Source of the DNA: Massilia solisilvae
GTDB lineage: Bacteria; Pseudomonadota; Gammaproteobacteria; Burkholderiales; Burkholderiaceae_D
Assembly (NCBI RefSeq): GCF_024753215.1
Contig: NZ_JANUGV010000001.1
Location: 1,612,001-1,676,000, forward strand
Direction: 5' to 3'
DNA length: 64,000 nucleotides
Below the pieces are notes generated by a model that worked only from the letters and a program-made list of their open reading frames with translations, ran no database searches and was not told where the DNA came from. Below, one piece after another: positions 55,304 through 64,000 of the stretch; within the stretch, counting starts at the first letter, position 1, and each line of letters starts with the position of its first letter. Both the position numbers and the translations under genes were made by a program.

Positions 55304-56131
55304 TCAGAACGAATAGACCATCGTCAGCGAGGTCTGGGTATCGGTGTTCTTCTTGTCGGCCGGGACACTGGTGTCGTTGCGCAGGCTGAAGCCGGCCTTC
55401 ATCTGCATCGTGCCATTGATCTTGGTGCTGATCGAGGTCTCTGCGATCGAGTGCGTGTTGGACGTGCCGCGCTCCACGCTCACGTTCTGCACGAACCAGG
55501 CCGACGGGCTGACGGCCCAGCGAAACAGCGCGGCGCCGCGCACCGTCACGCCGCTTTCGCTTTCGCCGATCGAGTGCACGCCGTGGAAGTAGCCCGGGCC
55601 GATCTCCACGTCAAGCGTCTTGTCGTCCGTCTTGTACCACTGCGAACCGTAACCGACCGCCAGGCTCGAATAGCGGGTGTAGGCGCCGAACTTGTCGTCC
55701 ACGTGCGAACCGAGCACGAAAGCGCGCTTGCCTTCCTGGAGCAGCTTGAACGCGGCCTTGGCCGACAGCGTGAAGCGCTCGGCCGAGCGCTGCTTGACGC
55801 GGTGGCCGTCGTCGGTGGTGACCTCGTCCTCCTTGAAGTAGCCGCTGGCGATGTACTCGTTGCTCCAGTTGGCCGACTCGTGGCGCGCATCGATCTTGCC
55901 GGTGAACGAAGTGCCGGTGGTGTTACCCGAGGTGGTGATCGCGCCCATTTCGGCCGAGGTGAACCAGCCGCCGTCGGGCAGCGTGGCGGGCGGCTTGACC
56001 GTCAGCGGCGCATGCACGTTGATGGTCTCGCCCGGCTTGGCGGTGGGGACGGCGTCGGCCAGATCGTCGGCCAAAGCGGGAATGGAAACGGCGGCGGCGA
56101 GCGCCAGCGCGAAGAGCGATTGAGATTTCAT
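55304..56131 (-). CDS. DUF481 outer-membrane beta-barrel protein
   Basis: 275 residues with a signal peptide (MKSQSLFALALAAAVSIPALA). The barrel part repeats DUF481 features: GAITTSGNTTGTSFTGKIDA, YSSLAVGYGSQWYKT, LDVEIGPGYFHG, and ends with a terminal Phe (SLTMVYSF), usual for outer-membrane barrels. Similar to the salt-induced YdiY family. ATG at 56131 chosen; an ATG two codons upstream is possible. Confidence 0.85.
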   Translation of the reverse strand: MKSQSLFALALAAAVSIPALADDLADAVPTAKPGETINVHAPLTVKPPATLPDGGWFTSAEMGAITTSGNTTGTSFTGKIDARHESANWSNEYIASGYFKEDEVTTDDGHRVKQRSAERFTLSAKAAFKLLQEGKRAFVLGSHVDDKFGAYTRYSSLAVGYGSQWYKTDDKTLDVEIGPGYFHGVHSIGESESGVTVRGAALFRWAVSPSAWFVQNVSVERGTSNTHSIAETSISTKINGTMQMKAGFSLRNDTSVPADKKNTDTQTSLTMVYSF

Positions 56132-56294
56132 AGGCATCCGTGCGGCTGGCGCATGCGCCCGCGCCAAGCGCGGCGGGGCCAGCCCGTCTTTCGTGAGTCG
56201 CCCGCCCGGCTTGGAGCGCGCGTGGCGCGCCGTGCGGCTGAGTTCACATTGTAGCCCGAAAGACGAGCCGGCGCGACCGCCGGCGATGCCTTTG

Positions 56295-57587
56295 TCAGGT
56301 GCCGATGTAGACGATCTTGAAAGCGAACAGCGCGGCGATCACCCAAATCACGGGCTTGACTTCGCGTGCGCGGCCGGTCAGCAGCTTGAGCACCGCGTAG
56401 GTGATGAAGCCGAATGCGATGCCTTCCGCGATCGAATACGTGAATGGCATCAGGAGCGCGGTGATCGCGGCCGGAATGCTCTCGGTGGTGTCCGCCCACT
56501 CGATGTCGACCAGGTCGCGCAGCATCAGGCAGGCCACGAACAGCAGGGCAGGCGCGGTGGCATACGCCGGCACCACGCCGGCCAGCGGCGCGATGAACAG
56601 GGCGGCCAGGAACAGCACCGCAACCGTCAGGGCGGTCAGGCCCGTGCGCCCGCCAGCTTGCACGCCGGCCGCGCTTTCGATGTAGGCGGTGGTGCTGGAG
56701 GTGCCGAGCATCGAGCCGGCGAGGATCGCAGCGCTGTCGGCCAGCAACGCCTTGTTCAGGCGGTCCATCTTGCCCTCGACGAGCAGGCCGGCACGGCTGG
56801 CCACGCCCATCAGCGTGCCGGTGGCGTCGAACAGTTCGACCAGGAAGAACACAAGCACCACGTTCAGGATGCCGCTGGACAGGGCGCCCGCGATATCGAG
56901 CTTGAGCAGGGTCGGGGTGATCGACGGCGGCGCCGAGAACACGCCATGGAAGGTGTTCCCGCCGAAGAAGAACGAGAGCACGGTCACGACGATGATGCCG
57001 ATCAGGATGGCGCCCTTCACGCGCAGCTTGTCCAGGGTGACGATCAGGAAGAAGCCGAGGATTGCCATGATGGCCTCGCTCTTGTGCAAATCACCGGCCT
57101 TCACCAGCGTGGGTTCGCTGCCGACCACGATGCCGGCGCTCTTTAACGCGATCAGCGCCAGGAACAGGCCAATGCCCACCGTGATGGCGGTGCGCAGCGA
57201 CTTGGGGATGCCGGCCACGATCATGCCGCGCAGGCCCAGCGCCGTGACCAGGATGAACAGGCAGCCCGACACGAACACCGCGCCCAGCGCCGCCGGCCAC
57301 GCGATGCCCATGCCCAGGACCACTGCAAACGCAAAGTAGGCATTCAGGCCCATGCCGGGCGCCATGGCGATCGGGTAGTTCGCGTACAGGGCCATCACGG
57401 CCGATCCCAGCGCCGACACGAGGCAGGTGGCGACGAATACGGCGTCTTTGGGCATACCGGCCGTGCCCAGGATCGACGGGTTGACGAAGATGATGTACGC
57501 CATCGTCAGGAAGGTGGTCAGGCCGGCGATCAGTTCGGTGCGGACGTTGGTGCCGTTCTCTTTGAGTTTGAACAGGTTTTCGAGCAT
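56295..57587 (-). CDS. NCS2 purine (guanine/hypoxanthine/adenine) permease
   Basis: 430 residues, about 14 membrane segments. AzgA-like NCS2 pattern: NVRTELIAGLTTFLTMAYII, NPSILGTAGMPKDAVFVATC, APGMGLNAYFAFAVVLGMG, DATGTLMGVA and GTSSTTAYIESAAGVQAGGR. Imports adenine, guanine or hypoxanthine with protons. The ATG at 57587 begins the family N-terminus MLENLFKLKENGTNVRTEL. Stands alone. Confidence 0.92.
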   Translation of the reverse strand: MLENLFKLKENGTNVRTELIAGLTTFLTMAYIIFVNPSILGTAGMPKDAVFVATCLVSALGSAVMALYANYPIAMAPGMGLNAYFAFAVVLGMGIAWPAALGAVFVSGCLFILVTALGLRGMIVAGIPKSLRTAITVGIGLFLALIALKSAGIVVGSEPTLVKAGDLHKSEAIMAILGFFLIVTLDKLRVKGAILIGIIVVTVLSFFFGGNTFHGVFSAPPSITPTLLKLDIAGALSSGILNVVLVFFLVELFDATGTLMGVASRAGLLVEGKMDRLNKALLADSAAILAGSMLGTSSTTAYIESAAGVQAGGRTGLTALTVAVLFLAALFIAPLAGVVPAYATAPALLFVACLMLRDLVDIEWADTTESIPAAITALLMPFTYSIAEGIAFGFITYAVLKLLTGRAREVKPVIWVIAALFAFKIVYIGT

Positions 57588-57806
57588 GGTAGCGATTCTT
57601 TTGTGGATGGGCGGCCGCGCCCGGCGCGATGACGAAAGCATAACATCGTTTCACCATCGCATTGTCCGGCGGCGGCGCGTGCCGGGATTCTACCTGCTGG
57701 CCCTTGAAAGTTCGACAAAGCGGCGAAAAATTTCTCGGTTTTGCCGGCCGAACCCCCGCGAGGGGGATTTGATACCATGTCGGTTTGATCAACCTGTCGT
57801 CTTCCC

Positions 57807-59000
57807 ATGCCCCGAAACAAGCGTCCCCTGCCGAGAAAGTCCAACAACACGCCGCAGCCCAATCCCGACGCGCAGCTGCGCGAGCTGTCGATGCTCGCGC
57901 TCACCGTCATCGAGCGCGGCGAGGCCGGCACGGATAGTCCGCGCGAGGAGGAGCTGCTGACCCTGGTGCGGCGCGCGTTGCGCCGCAAGCATGACGAGGT
58001 GCTGTATGGCGCCGTCGAATTCACCAAGCTGTCGGACCCCGACGCCTGCCGCTACCTGCGCGACCGTATCGAAGAGGAGGCGGCCAGCCAGCGGATCCGC
58101 CGCGAAGGCGCGCCCGAGCTCGAAATCGACGCGTTTCTGGTGCCGCTGTTCGTGCGCAGCATCGGCGGGCTGAAGCAAGACCAGGTGTTCCAGGACGAGG
58201 CCGCGTTCGATGAGCTGGTGCGCAGCTTCAAGCGCGATGGCCTGGAAAGCGAGCAGGCCAGCGTGGTGCTGGTGCGCCACCTGTACGACCTGGAGGGCGT
58301 GAACGCGATCACCTACGGCACGCTGCACGAGATCGTGCGCGAGGCCGCCGGCTCGATGACGTCGAAGAAGCCCACCCCGGTGCCGCTGCTGGAAGCGTCC
58401 ATGCGCGGCTGGAGCGGCGAGGACTTTGCGCCGGACGACGAGGCGATGGAGCTGCGCTTCCTGTTCGGCTTTTCGCTCAAGCGCGCCGATGATCCGTTCT
58501 ACGAGGTGCCGGAAGACGAGGCGGGCAGCGAAGCGTATTTCGACGCGCGCATGGAACGTTACCGCGCCTGGACCCAGCGGGCCGCGCCGCTGCTCAAGCG
58601 CTGCTTTTCGTCCCGTCCAGAGGCCCTGGAGGTCAACTTCCTGTACCAGGACCTGTTTTTCGGCGCGCGCGCGCAAGGCGCGGATGAGCTGGCAATGCTG
58701 GTGTCGCTGGCCGAGGTCAACCATGTGCTGGGCAAGCACGCCCTGGCGCTGGAAGATGCGCGTGCCGTGGTCGCCGTGCTCGATGGCGGCGAGAACGCGC
58801 TGCTGCGCACCAACCTGTATCGCGGCGACGAACTGGTTGGCACGCTGGATCGCCCGATCGACTTGTCGGCGGACCTGGGTGAAGAGCTCGACACGATGTG
58901 CGAGGCGCTGCTGTCGTTCGGTGTTGGCGTGGTCGAGACGGCGGCCGACTTCACCGAGGAAGGCCAGCCCGAAGGCGCCGAGCGGTTCGCGTCCGCCTGA
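57807..59000 (+). CDS. Uncharacterised cytosolic protein (possible DUF2863 family)
   Basis: 397 residues, no signal or membrane span, acidic and Leu/Glu-rich. Starts MPRNKRPLPRKSNNTPQPN (basic, disordered head), then a helical body. Segments AFLVPLFVRSIGGL, RSFKRDGLESEQASVVLVRH and LLFSFGVGVV-like LLSFGVGVVETAADFTEEGQ are notable but give no named motif. I suspect a betaproteobacterial family of unknown function, perhaps DUF2863, but am not sure. No partner gene: it is divergent from the purine permease. Confidence 0.75.
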   Translation: MPRNKRPLPRKSNNTPQPNPDAQLRELSMLALTVIERGEAGTDSPREEELLTLVRRALRRKHDEVLYGAVEFTKLSDPDACRYLRDRIEEEAASQRIRREGAPELEIDAFLVPLFVRSIGGLKQDQVFQDEAAFDELVRSFKRDGLESEQASVVLVRHLYDLEGVNAITYGTLHEIVREAAGSMTSKKPTPVPLLEASMRGWSGEDFAPDDEAMELRFLFGFSLKRADDPFYEVPEDEAGSEAYFDARMERYRAWTQRAAPLLKRCFSSRPEALEVNFLYQDLFFGARAQGADELAMLVSLAEVNHVLGKHALALEDARAVVAVLDGGENALLRTNLYRGDELVGTLDRPIDLSADLGEELDTMCEALLSFGVGVVETAADFTEEGQPEGAERFASA

Positions 59001-59418
59001 GTCCTCCGCCTGCCCGCAGCTTTTGATGGGCACGATTCCCATTCGCGTCGTCCCGGCCTTCGCCGGGACGACGCGTGTCTTGATGTTCCTTTCCGCTTCG
59101 CGCGTACGCGCGCGCCCGCGCACGCTTGCGCACATGATGAGTTTTCGTAGTGTTTTTTCTTGAATCGCTGTAGGACTGGGCCGACATTTGCCTTCCGGCC
59201 TAGGCGGTCTCTCCTATGAAACGCCTGTTGGCGGTACATACATTCCATTTCCAAAGAGAAAAATTTCGATGTATAAATGAAAATCTTAGAAAAGTAGCAT
59301 GTTACGATTTCCGGGTCTGGCGTGGTTCGGCCAGGTGCCACAAGCCCTCGTGCCGACGACCCGCGCAGCAACTCCCAGATCAATCAAAACAGCCACAAAG
59401 GCGAAAGGAAAACTGAAC
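59001..59418. other. 418-base intergenic region before the glycosyltransferase fusion
   Basis: No gene seen. It holds an R2 repeat unit at 59046-59074, an alternating GCGC-rich stretch near 59100-59130, and an A/T-rich segment at about 59240-59300 with a TATAAA box (59272-59277) that may be the promoter. GGCGGTA (59230-59236) matches the start of an ops/JUMPstart element. A GAAAGGAAAACTGAAC site precedes the gene start. Confidence 0.7.
59046..59074. repeat. R2 repeat, single unit
   Basis: CGTCGTCCCGG-CCTTCG-CCGGGACGACG, one of the dRS3-like palindromes seen in pairs elsewhere. It may also end transcription of the 57807 gene. Confidence 0.75.
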
Positions 59419-62043
59419 ATGCCGACCCTGATCGTGTTTTGCCACCTGCGTTGGGATTTTGTGTTCCAGCGCCCACAGCACTTGATGACGCGCCTGGCGG
59501 AACACTACCAAATCCTGTTTGTCGAGGAACCGGTGTATCACGAGGGCCAGGCACACCTGAAAAAAACGGCCGTTGCGCCGAACATGACGGTGTGCCAGCC
59601 GCATACCGCGATCCACGCCCCGGGCTTCCACGACGACCAGATCCCGACCCTGCAGAATCTGCTGGCGGACCTGGTGCCCGAGGGCGAACAACCCGTCGTC
59701 TGGTTCTACACCCCGATGGCCCTGCCGCTGCTGCAAGGGCTGCACCCCGCGCTGGTCGTCTATGACTGCATGGACGAACTGGCTGCGTTCAAGAATTCGC
59801 CGAAACAGCTGCTGCAGCGCGAGACCGCGTTGCTGAACATCGCCGACCTGGTCTTCACCGGCGGCCCGAGCCTGTACGAGGCCAAGAAGGAACGCCACAA
59901 CAACGCGCACTGCTTCCCGAGCAGTGTCGATGCCGCCCACTTCCGCAAGGCGCTCGACCGCGCCAGCAGCCATCCCAGCCAGGAACCGTATGCCGGGCCG
60001 CGCCTGGGCTTCTACGGCGTGATCGACGAGCGTTTCGATACCGAGCTTGTCAAGGCCATGGCCGAGGCGCATCCGGAATGGAACATCGTGCTGGTCGGTC
60101 CTGTGGTGAAGATCGACCCGGCCGCGCTGCCGCGCGCCAGGAACATCCACTACCTCGGCCAGCAGGACTACAAGGCCCTGCCTCAGTTCCTGGCGGGCTG
60201 GGACGTATGCCTGCTGCCGTTCGCTTTGAACGAATCGACGAAGTTCATCAGCCCGACCAAGGTGCTCGAGTACATGGCGGCCGAGCTGCCGGTGGTGTCC
60301 ACCCCGATTACCGACGTCAAGGTGCCGTATGGCGACGTGGTGGCGGTTGCCGAGACGCCTGAGCAATTCATCACCGCCTGTGAGCGCGCACTGGCCGCGT
60401 CCAGCGAGCAGAAGACCGCCATGGCGCGGCGCATGCGCGAGATCGTCGCCCGCACCTCGTGGGACAACACGGCAACGAACATGCACAAGCTGATCCAGGC
60501 CACGGCGCCGGGCAACAAGGCGCACCGGCTGGTGGCGCACGGCGGCGATGCCGGTGCGCAGGTGAACCCGCTGCCGGTGCAGGCGGCGCAGAAGTCGTCG
60601 TACCGCAATGTGATCATTGGCGGCGGCCCGACCGGCCTGTCGGCGGCCTACCACCTGGGCGCGGACACCGTGCTGCTGGAGCGTAACCAGACCATCGGCG
60701 GCTGGTGCCGCTCGATCGAGGACAACGGCTTCACCTTCGATTACGCCGGCCACATCATGTTCTCGAACGACCCCTACGTGCTGAAGATGTACGAAGTGCT
60801 GCTGGGCGACAACGTGCACTGGCAGAACCGCGAGGCCTGGGTGTACAGCAAGGGCGTTTACACCCGCTACCCGTTCCAGGGCGCGCTGTACGGCTTGCCG
60901 CCGACGGTCATTACCGAGTGCGTGATGGGGGCGATCGAAGCGCGCTATGGCGTGGACGAGGCGGCCGAAGCGCTCGATGCAACGCAGATCGAGGATTGCT
61001 GCGCCGACGGCACCACCGACGTGTGCAACACCGACAAGTCGGTCAAGGGGCAGGTGCGCAATTTCGAGCAGTTCATCTACAAGGTCTGGGGCAAGGGCAT
61101 CGCCAAGCACTTCGCGATTCCCTACAACCGCAAGATCTGGACCGTGCCGCTGACCGAGATGGAAACCTCGTGGCTCGGCGGGCGGGTGCCGCTGCCGAAC
61201 CTGGAGGAAATCATTTCCGGCGCGCTGGAGCCGGTGGCCAAGCCGATGGGACCGAATGCGCGCTTCGGCTACCCGAAGAAGGGCGGCTTCCAGGCGCTGA
61301 TGGACGGCTTCAAGCCGCACATCAAGGGAAAAGTCGAGACCAATGCCGACGTCGTGCAGGTGCTGCCGCGCGAGCACGTGGTGGCGCTGGCCGACGGCCG
61401 CCGCTTCCGCTACGACAACCTGGTCTCGACCATGCCCTTGCCGGAGCTGGTCAAGCTGATCGGCGACGAGGCGCCGGAAGAGGTACGCGCCGCGGCCAAG
61501 GGCCTGCGCCATGTGTCGATCCGTTGCGTGAACATCGGCATCGACCGCGTGGCGACCGACAAGCACTGGATCTACTATCCGGAAGACACGATCTTCCACC
61601 GCATCTTCGTGCAGGGCAATGCCAGCCCGCAGTGCAACCCGCCGGGCGGCTTCGGCTTTACGTGCGAGATCTCGTACTCGCCATACAAGCCGCTGCCGGT
61701 CGATGGCGACGAGCTGATCGCACGCGCGATCGAGGACTGCCGCAAGGTAGGCATGATCCAGCCGGGCGACAAGATCCTGGCCGCCAACCAGGTGGACATG
61801 CCGATTGCTTACGTGTTGTATGACCACAACCGGGCAACGAACGTGGAGACCTGCAAGGCCTGGCTGAAACAGTTCGACATTACCCTGGCTGGCCGCTACA
61901 GCGAGTGGGAGTACTACAACTCGGATCACGCCCTGCTGGCTGGCAAGAAGGCGGCCGACACCGTGCTGGCACTGCAGGCCGCCGCCGACGCGGCGCAGGC
62001 ATCGGTGGCGCCGCAGCAGGGGCAGCAAGCGCAGGCCGAGTAA
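59419..62043 (+). CDS. Glycosyltransferase (GT4-like) fused to UDP-galactopyranose-mutase-like flavoprotein
   Basis: 874 residues in one frame. Residues 1 to about 370 form a glycosyltransferase: HLRWDFVFQRPQHLMTRLAE, FYTPMALPLL, YDCMDELAAFK, LVGPVVKIDPA, and the C-terminal ESTKFISPTKVLEYMAAELP donor-site motif. From about 395 a flavoprotein begins (NVIIGGGPTGLSAAYHLGAD, IGGWCRSIEDNGFTFDYAGH) with UGM/amine-oxidase-like blocks RYPFQGALYGLPP, AIPYNRKIWTVPL and EYYNSDHALLAGKKAAD. Probably sugar isomerisation and transfer in a surface polysaccharide. No capsule cluster adjoins. Ribosome site AAAGGAAAA. Confidence 0.85.
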   Translation: MPTLIVFCHLRWDFVFQRPQHLMTRLAEHYQILFVEEPVYHEGQAHLKKTAVAPNMTVCQPHTAIHAPGFHDDQIPTLQNLLADLVPEGEQPVVWFYTPMALPLLQGLHPALVVYDCMDELAAFKNSPKQLLQRETALLNIADLVFTGGPSLYEAKKERHNNAHCFPSSVDAAHFRKALDRASSHPSQEPYAGPRLGFYGVIDERFDTELVKAMAEAHPEWNIVLVGPVVKIDPAALPRARNIHYLGQQDYKALPQFLAGWDVCLLPFALNESTKFISPTKVLEYMAAELPVVSTPITDVKVPYGDVVAVAETPEQFITACERALAASSEQKTAMARRMREIVARTSWDNTATNMHKLIQATAPGNKAHRLVAHGGDAGAQVNPLPVQAAQKSSYRNVIIGGGPTGLSAAYHLGADTVLLERNQTIGGWCRSIEDNGFTFDYAGHIMFSNDPYVLKMYEVLLGDNVHWQNREAWVYSKGVYTRYPFQGALYGLPPTVITECVMGAIEARYGVDEAAEALDATQIEDCCADGTTDVCNTDKSVKGQVRNFEQFIYKVWGKGIAKHFAIPYNRKIWTVPLTEMETSWLGGRVPLPNLEEIISGALEPVAKPMGPNARFGYPKKGGFQALMDGFKPHIKGKVETNADVVQVLPREHVVALADGRRFRYDNLVSTMPLPELVKLIGDEAPEEVRAAAKGLRHVSIRCVNIGIDRVATDKHWIYYPEDTIFHRIFVQGNASPQCNPPGGFGFTCEISYSPYKPLPVDGDELIARAIEDCRKVGMIQPGDKILAANQVDMPIAYVLYDHNRATNVETCKAWLKQFDITLAGRYSEWEYYNSDHALLAGKKAADTVLALQAAADAAQASVAPQQGQQAQAE

Positions 62044-62079
62044 GAAGGCGGGTGCGGGCTTCTGGCCCGCAGGCGGTAG

Positions 62080-62166
62080 TTGAACGCGTAGGCAGGAGAC
62101 CTGCCCACCCTACCGGTTGCCGCCTTCCGTAGGGTAGGCAGATTCGGTCAACGCGTTCAATCAGCC
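62080..62166. repeat. R1 palindromic repeat, inverted doublet, partly degraded
   Basis: TTGAACGCGTAGGCAGG...CCTGCCCACCCTACCGG (62080-62116) and CGTAGGGTAGGCAG...CAACGCGTTCAATCAGCC (62128-62166). Point changes (GTAGG for GTGGG) mark an older copy. Lies between the convergent fusion and chemoreceptor genes. Confidence 0.75.
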
Positions 62167-62182
62167 TCGCCGAGGCGCCGCC

Positions 62183-63835
62183 TCAAACCGTTTCCCATTC
62201 CTCTGCCTGCAGCGCCAGGCGCGGAGCGGTTGCCGGCTGCTCCACGCTCAGATTGCGCTGCGCCTGGCCCCCTTGCGCGTCGATCCGGAACACCTTCACC
62301 AGTTCGGCCAGCTTGGCTGCCTGTTCCTGCATCGCTTCGGCCGCGGCTGCGGCTTCCTCGACCAGCGAGGCATTCTGCTGCGTGGTCTGGTCCATCTGCG
62401 CGATGGCCTGGTTGACCTGCTCGATGCCGGACGTCTGCTCGTAGCTGGCAGTCGTGATCTCGCCCATGATGGCGGTCACGCGCTCGACGCTGGTCACGAC
62501 CTCGTGCATCGTTGCGCCGGCCTGGTCCACCAGCCTGGTGCCGGCTTCCACCTTGCCCACCGAGTCGTCGATCAGTTGCTTGATTTCCTTGGCGGCCGCT
62601 GCCGAGCGTTGCGCGAGCGTGCGCACTTCGCCTGCCACGACCGCAAAGCCGCGGCCCTGTTCACCGGCGCGCGCCGCTTCCACGGCCGCGTTCAGGGCCA
62701 GGATGTTGGTCTGGAATGCGATGCCGTCGATCACCCCGATGATGTCCACGATCTTGCGTGCCGACGTGTTGATCGAGCCCATGGTCTCCACCACCTGGCC
62801 CACCACCGCGCCGCCCTTGGTCGCCACGGCCGATGCGCTGCCCGCCAGCATGTTGGCTTGCTGGGCGTTGTCGGCGTTCTGCTTCACGGTCGAGGTCAGT
62901 TCCTCCATCGACGAGGCGGTCTCCTCGAGCGAGCTGGCCTGTTCCTCGGTGCGCGACGACAGGTCCAGGTTACCCGCGGCGATCTGGGCCGAGACGGACG
63001 CAATCGCGTCGGTGCCGCTGCGTACCTGCCCGACGATGGCCGCGAGGCTGTCGCGCATGCTCTTCATGGCGAACAGCAGGCTGCTGTTGTCGCCGGGCCG
63101 CAGGGTGATCTCGGTCACCAGGTCGCCCGCGGCAATGCGTTCGGCGATGGCCGCCGCATGTGCCGGTTCGCCGCCCAGCTGGCGCGTCAGCAGGCGCGTC
63201 ATGGTGACGCCCATGATGATGCCGGCGCCCAGCCCGCACAGCACCAGCACCAGCATCGTGGTGCGGCTGGTGGCGTACAGGTCGGCACTGGCCTGGGCCA
63301 CGCGCGCGGCGTTGGTCTCCTTCAGCCGGCTCAGTTCGCCCAAGGTTTCGGTCACGGGAGCCAGCGTGGTCGAATAGGTGCCAAACAGGAAGGCGATGGT
63401 GTCGCCGCCTGTCTGCAGCGGCTCGGCGCGGATGCGCTTGACCAGTTCATCGGCCAGCGGCAGGTAGGCCTGCAGCTGGTTGTCCAGCCCCCCGAGCAGT
63501 GCCTTGCCACGCTCGGTGACGAACAGCGGCCGGGCCTGCGCCAGGTTCTGCTGCAGCAGGTCGCGTTGCTTCTGTGCATCCTCGAGGTATTGGCTGCGCA
63601 GCTGCTCGGTCGGCGCCAGCAGCGCATTGCGCAGCGCGCGCCCCAGGTTGGTCAGGCTCAGGTTGGCGTCCTTGATCCTTGATACGCCCACCAGTTCCTG
63701 TTTGTAGATGACTTCGGATTGCTCGTTGATCTTGCCCATGTTGCGAATACCGATGCCGGCAACCACGGCGCCAACCAGGGCGACGACGACGAAACCAAAC
63801 AGCAGTCTGGTGCTGATCTTCACATCTTTGAACAA
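62183..63835 (-). CDS. Methyl-accepting chemotaxis protein, TTG start
   Basis: 550 residues from a TTG at 63835, with GGAG 7 bases upstream (CTGGAGAAAAAA). The protein then begins (L/M)[19 protein letters not shown], the usual start of this receptor group. The longer frame to 63979 adds a low-complexity basic leader and has no site. Span 1 about 12-32, a 4-helix-bundle-type ligand domain, span 2 about 190-212, HAMP, and a signalling domain with [20 protein letters not shown]. No methylation tail pentapeptide (it ends EEWETV). Ligand unknown. Confidence 0.9.
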   Translation of the reverse strand: MFKDVKISTRLLFGFVVVALVGAVVAGIGIRNMGKINEQSEVIYKQELVGVSRIKDANLSLTNLGRALRNALLAPTEQLRSQYLEDAQKQRDLLQQNLAQARPLFVTERGKALLGGLDNQLQAYLPLADELVKRIRAEPLQTGGDTIAFLFGTYSTTLAPVTETLGELSRLKETNAARVAQASADLYATSRTTMLVLVLCGLGAGIIMGVTMTRLLTRQLGGEPAHAAAIAERIAAGDLVTEITLRPGDNSSLLFAMKSMRDSLAAIVGQVRSGTDAIASVSAQIAAGNLDLSSRTEEQASSLEETASSMEELTSTVKQNADNAQQANMLAGSASAVATKGGAVVGQVVETMGSINTSARKIVDIIGVIDGIAFQTNILALNAAVEAARAGEQGRGFAVVAGEVRTLAQRSAAAAKEIKQLIDDSVGKVEAGTRLVDQAGATMHEVVTSVERVTAIMGEITTASYEQTSGIEQVNQAIAQMDQTTQQNASLVEEAAAAAEAMQEQAAKLAELVKVFRIDAQGGQAQRNLSVEQPATAPRLALQAEEWETV

Positions 63836-64000
63836 TTTTTTCTCCAGCAGAAAAGCAAACGGGTGTACCGGGGCGGCACGGCCGCGAAGCGAGCGCTTCG
63901 CCAAGTGCGATGAGGGATCGTCGTGGCGCAGCGCCGGGCGGCGCCGCGAATTCAACCAGGTCAAGAATACGGGGCTCACATTACGTTGTGCTTACGGCGC

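Noticed and set aside
59085..59135. Alternating GCGC stretch as a regulatory or Z-DNA element
   Set aside because: Short, imperfect and expected in DNA of this composition; nothing else supports it.
63836..63979. Earlier start for the second chemoreceptor
   Set aside because: The added leader is basic and non-hydrophobic and would displace the membrane anchor. The TTG at 63835 has a good ribosome site.

Overview
This is a GC-rich chromosomal window with no phage, insertion sequence, tRNA, rRNA or CRISPR that I can see. The gene content suggests a betaproteobacterium of the Oxalobacteraceae (Massilia/Telluria/Duganella type). The reasons are the cyo-type oxidase followed by SURF1 and RegBA, curli with large curlins, many chemoreceptors, MHS-type transporters, and dispersed GTAGGGTGGGCAGG...CCTGCCCACGCGTTC palindromes. 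The taxonomic call is inference from content.

Layout. 1-4.2 kb (minus): branched-chain 2-oxo acid dehydrogenase operon (bkdA1-bkdA2-bkdB-lpdV, the last cut by the window edge). Then come a small HNH protein and an AroP-type amino acid permease. 6.2-10 kb (minus): a curli operon in the order curlin-csgE-csgF-csgG-curlin. 10.2-15.6 kb: a methanethiol oxidase (SBP56) plus Sco-like pair on the plus strand faces a minus-strand operon of BigR-type repressor, two YeeE/YedE half-transporters, TauE/SafE exporter, ETHE1-type persulfide dioxygenase and methyltransferase. 15.8-24.1 kb: chemoreceptor, periplasmic DsrE-like protein, CBS/CorC membrane protein, hmgA with a divergent LysR gene, LrgAB, and an esterase-like protein that lacks its nucleophile. 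24.1-30.6 kb: hemerythrin-like protein, soluble hybrid kinase, CapA-like protein, alpha/beta hydrolase, MFS transporter.

30.8-37.5 kb (plus): cytochrome bo-type oxidase operon cyoABCD-SURF1 followed directly by a RegB/RegA redox two-component system. 37.6-41.8 kb: LuxR-type regulator, collagen-tagged lipoprotein hydrolase, and a sulfite dehydrogenase pair (SorA/SorB-like). 41.9-48.8 kb: TonB receptor, metallophosphoesterase lipoprotein, a structured leader with a strong terminator ahead of a cation:proton antiporter-GCS2 operon, and a MarR regulator. 49-57.6 kb: class A PBP, MscS channel, DUF3606-like protein, thioredoxin-like plus MHS transporter, DoxX, DUF481 protein, purine permease. 57.8-64 kb: an uncharacterised protein, a glycosyltransferase fused to a UDP-galactopyranose-mutase-like flavoprotein, and a second chemoreceptor.

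The most coherent theme is reduced-sulfur handling. Methanethiol oxidation would yield sulfide. Persulfide dioxygenase would yield sulfite. TauE would export it, and periplasmic SorAB would oxidise it to sulfate with electrons going to cytochrome c. A sulfide:quinone oxidoreductase, needed to join the first steps, is not in the window. Other points of interest are a REP-like palindrome translated inside the E2 linker, a compact BigR promoter/operator, and the possible riboswitch or attenuator upstream of the antiporter.
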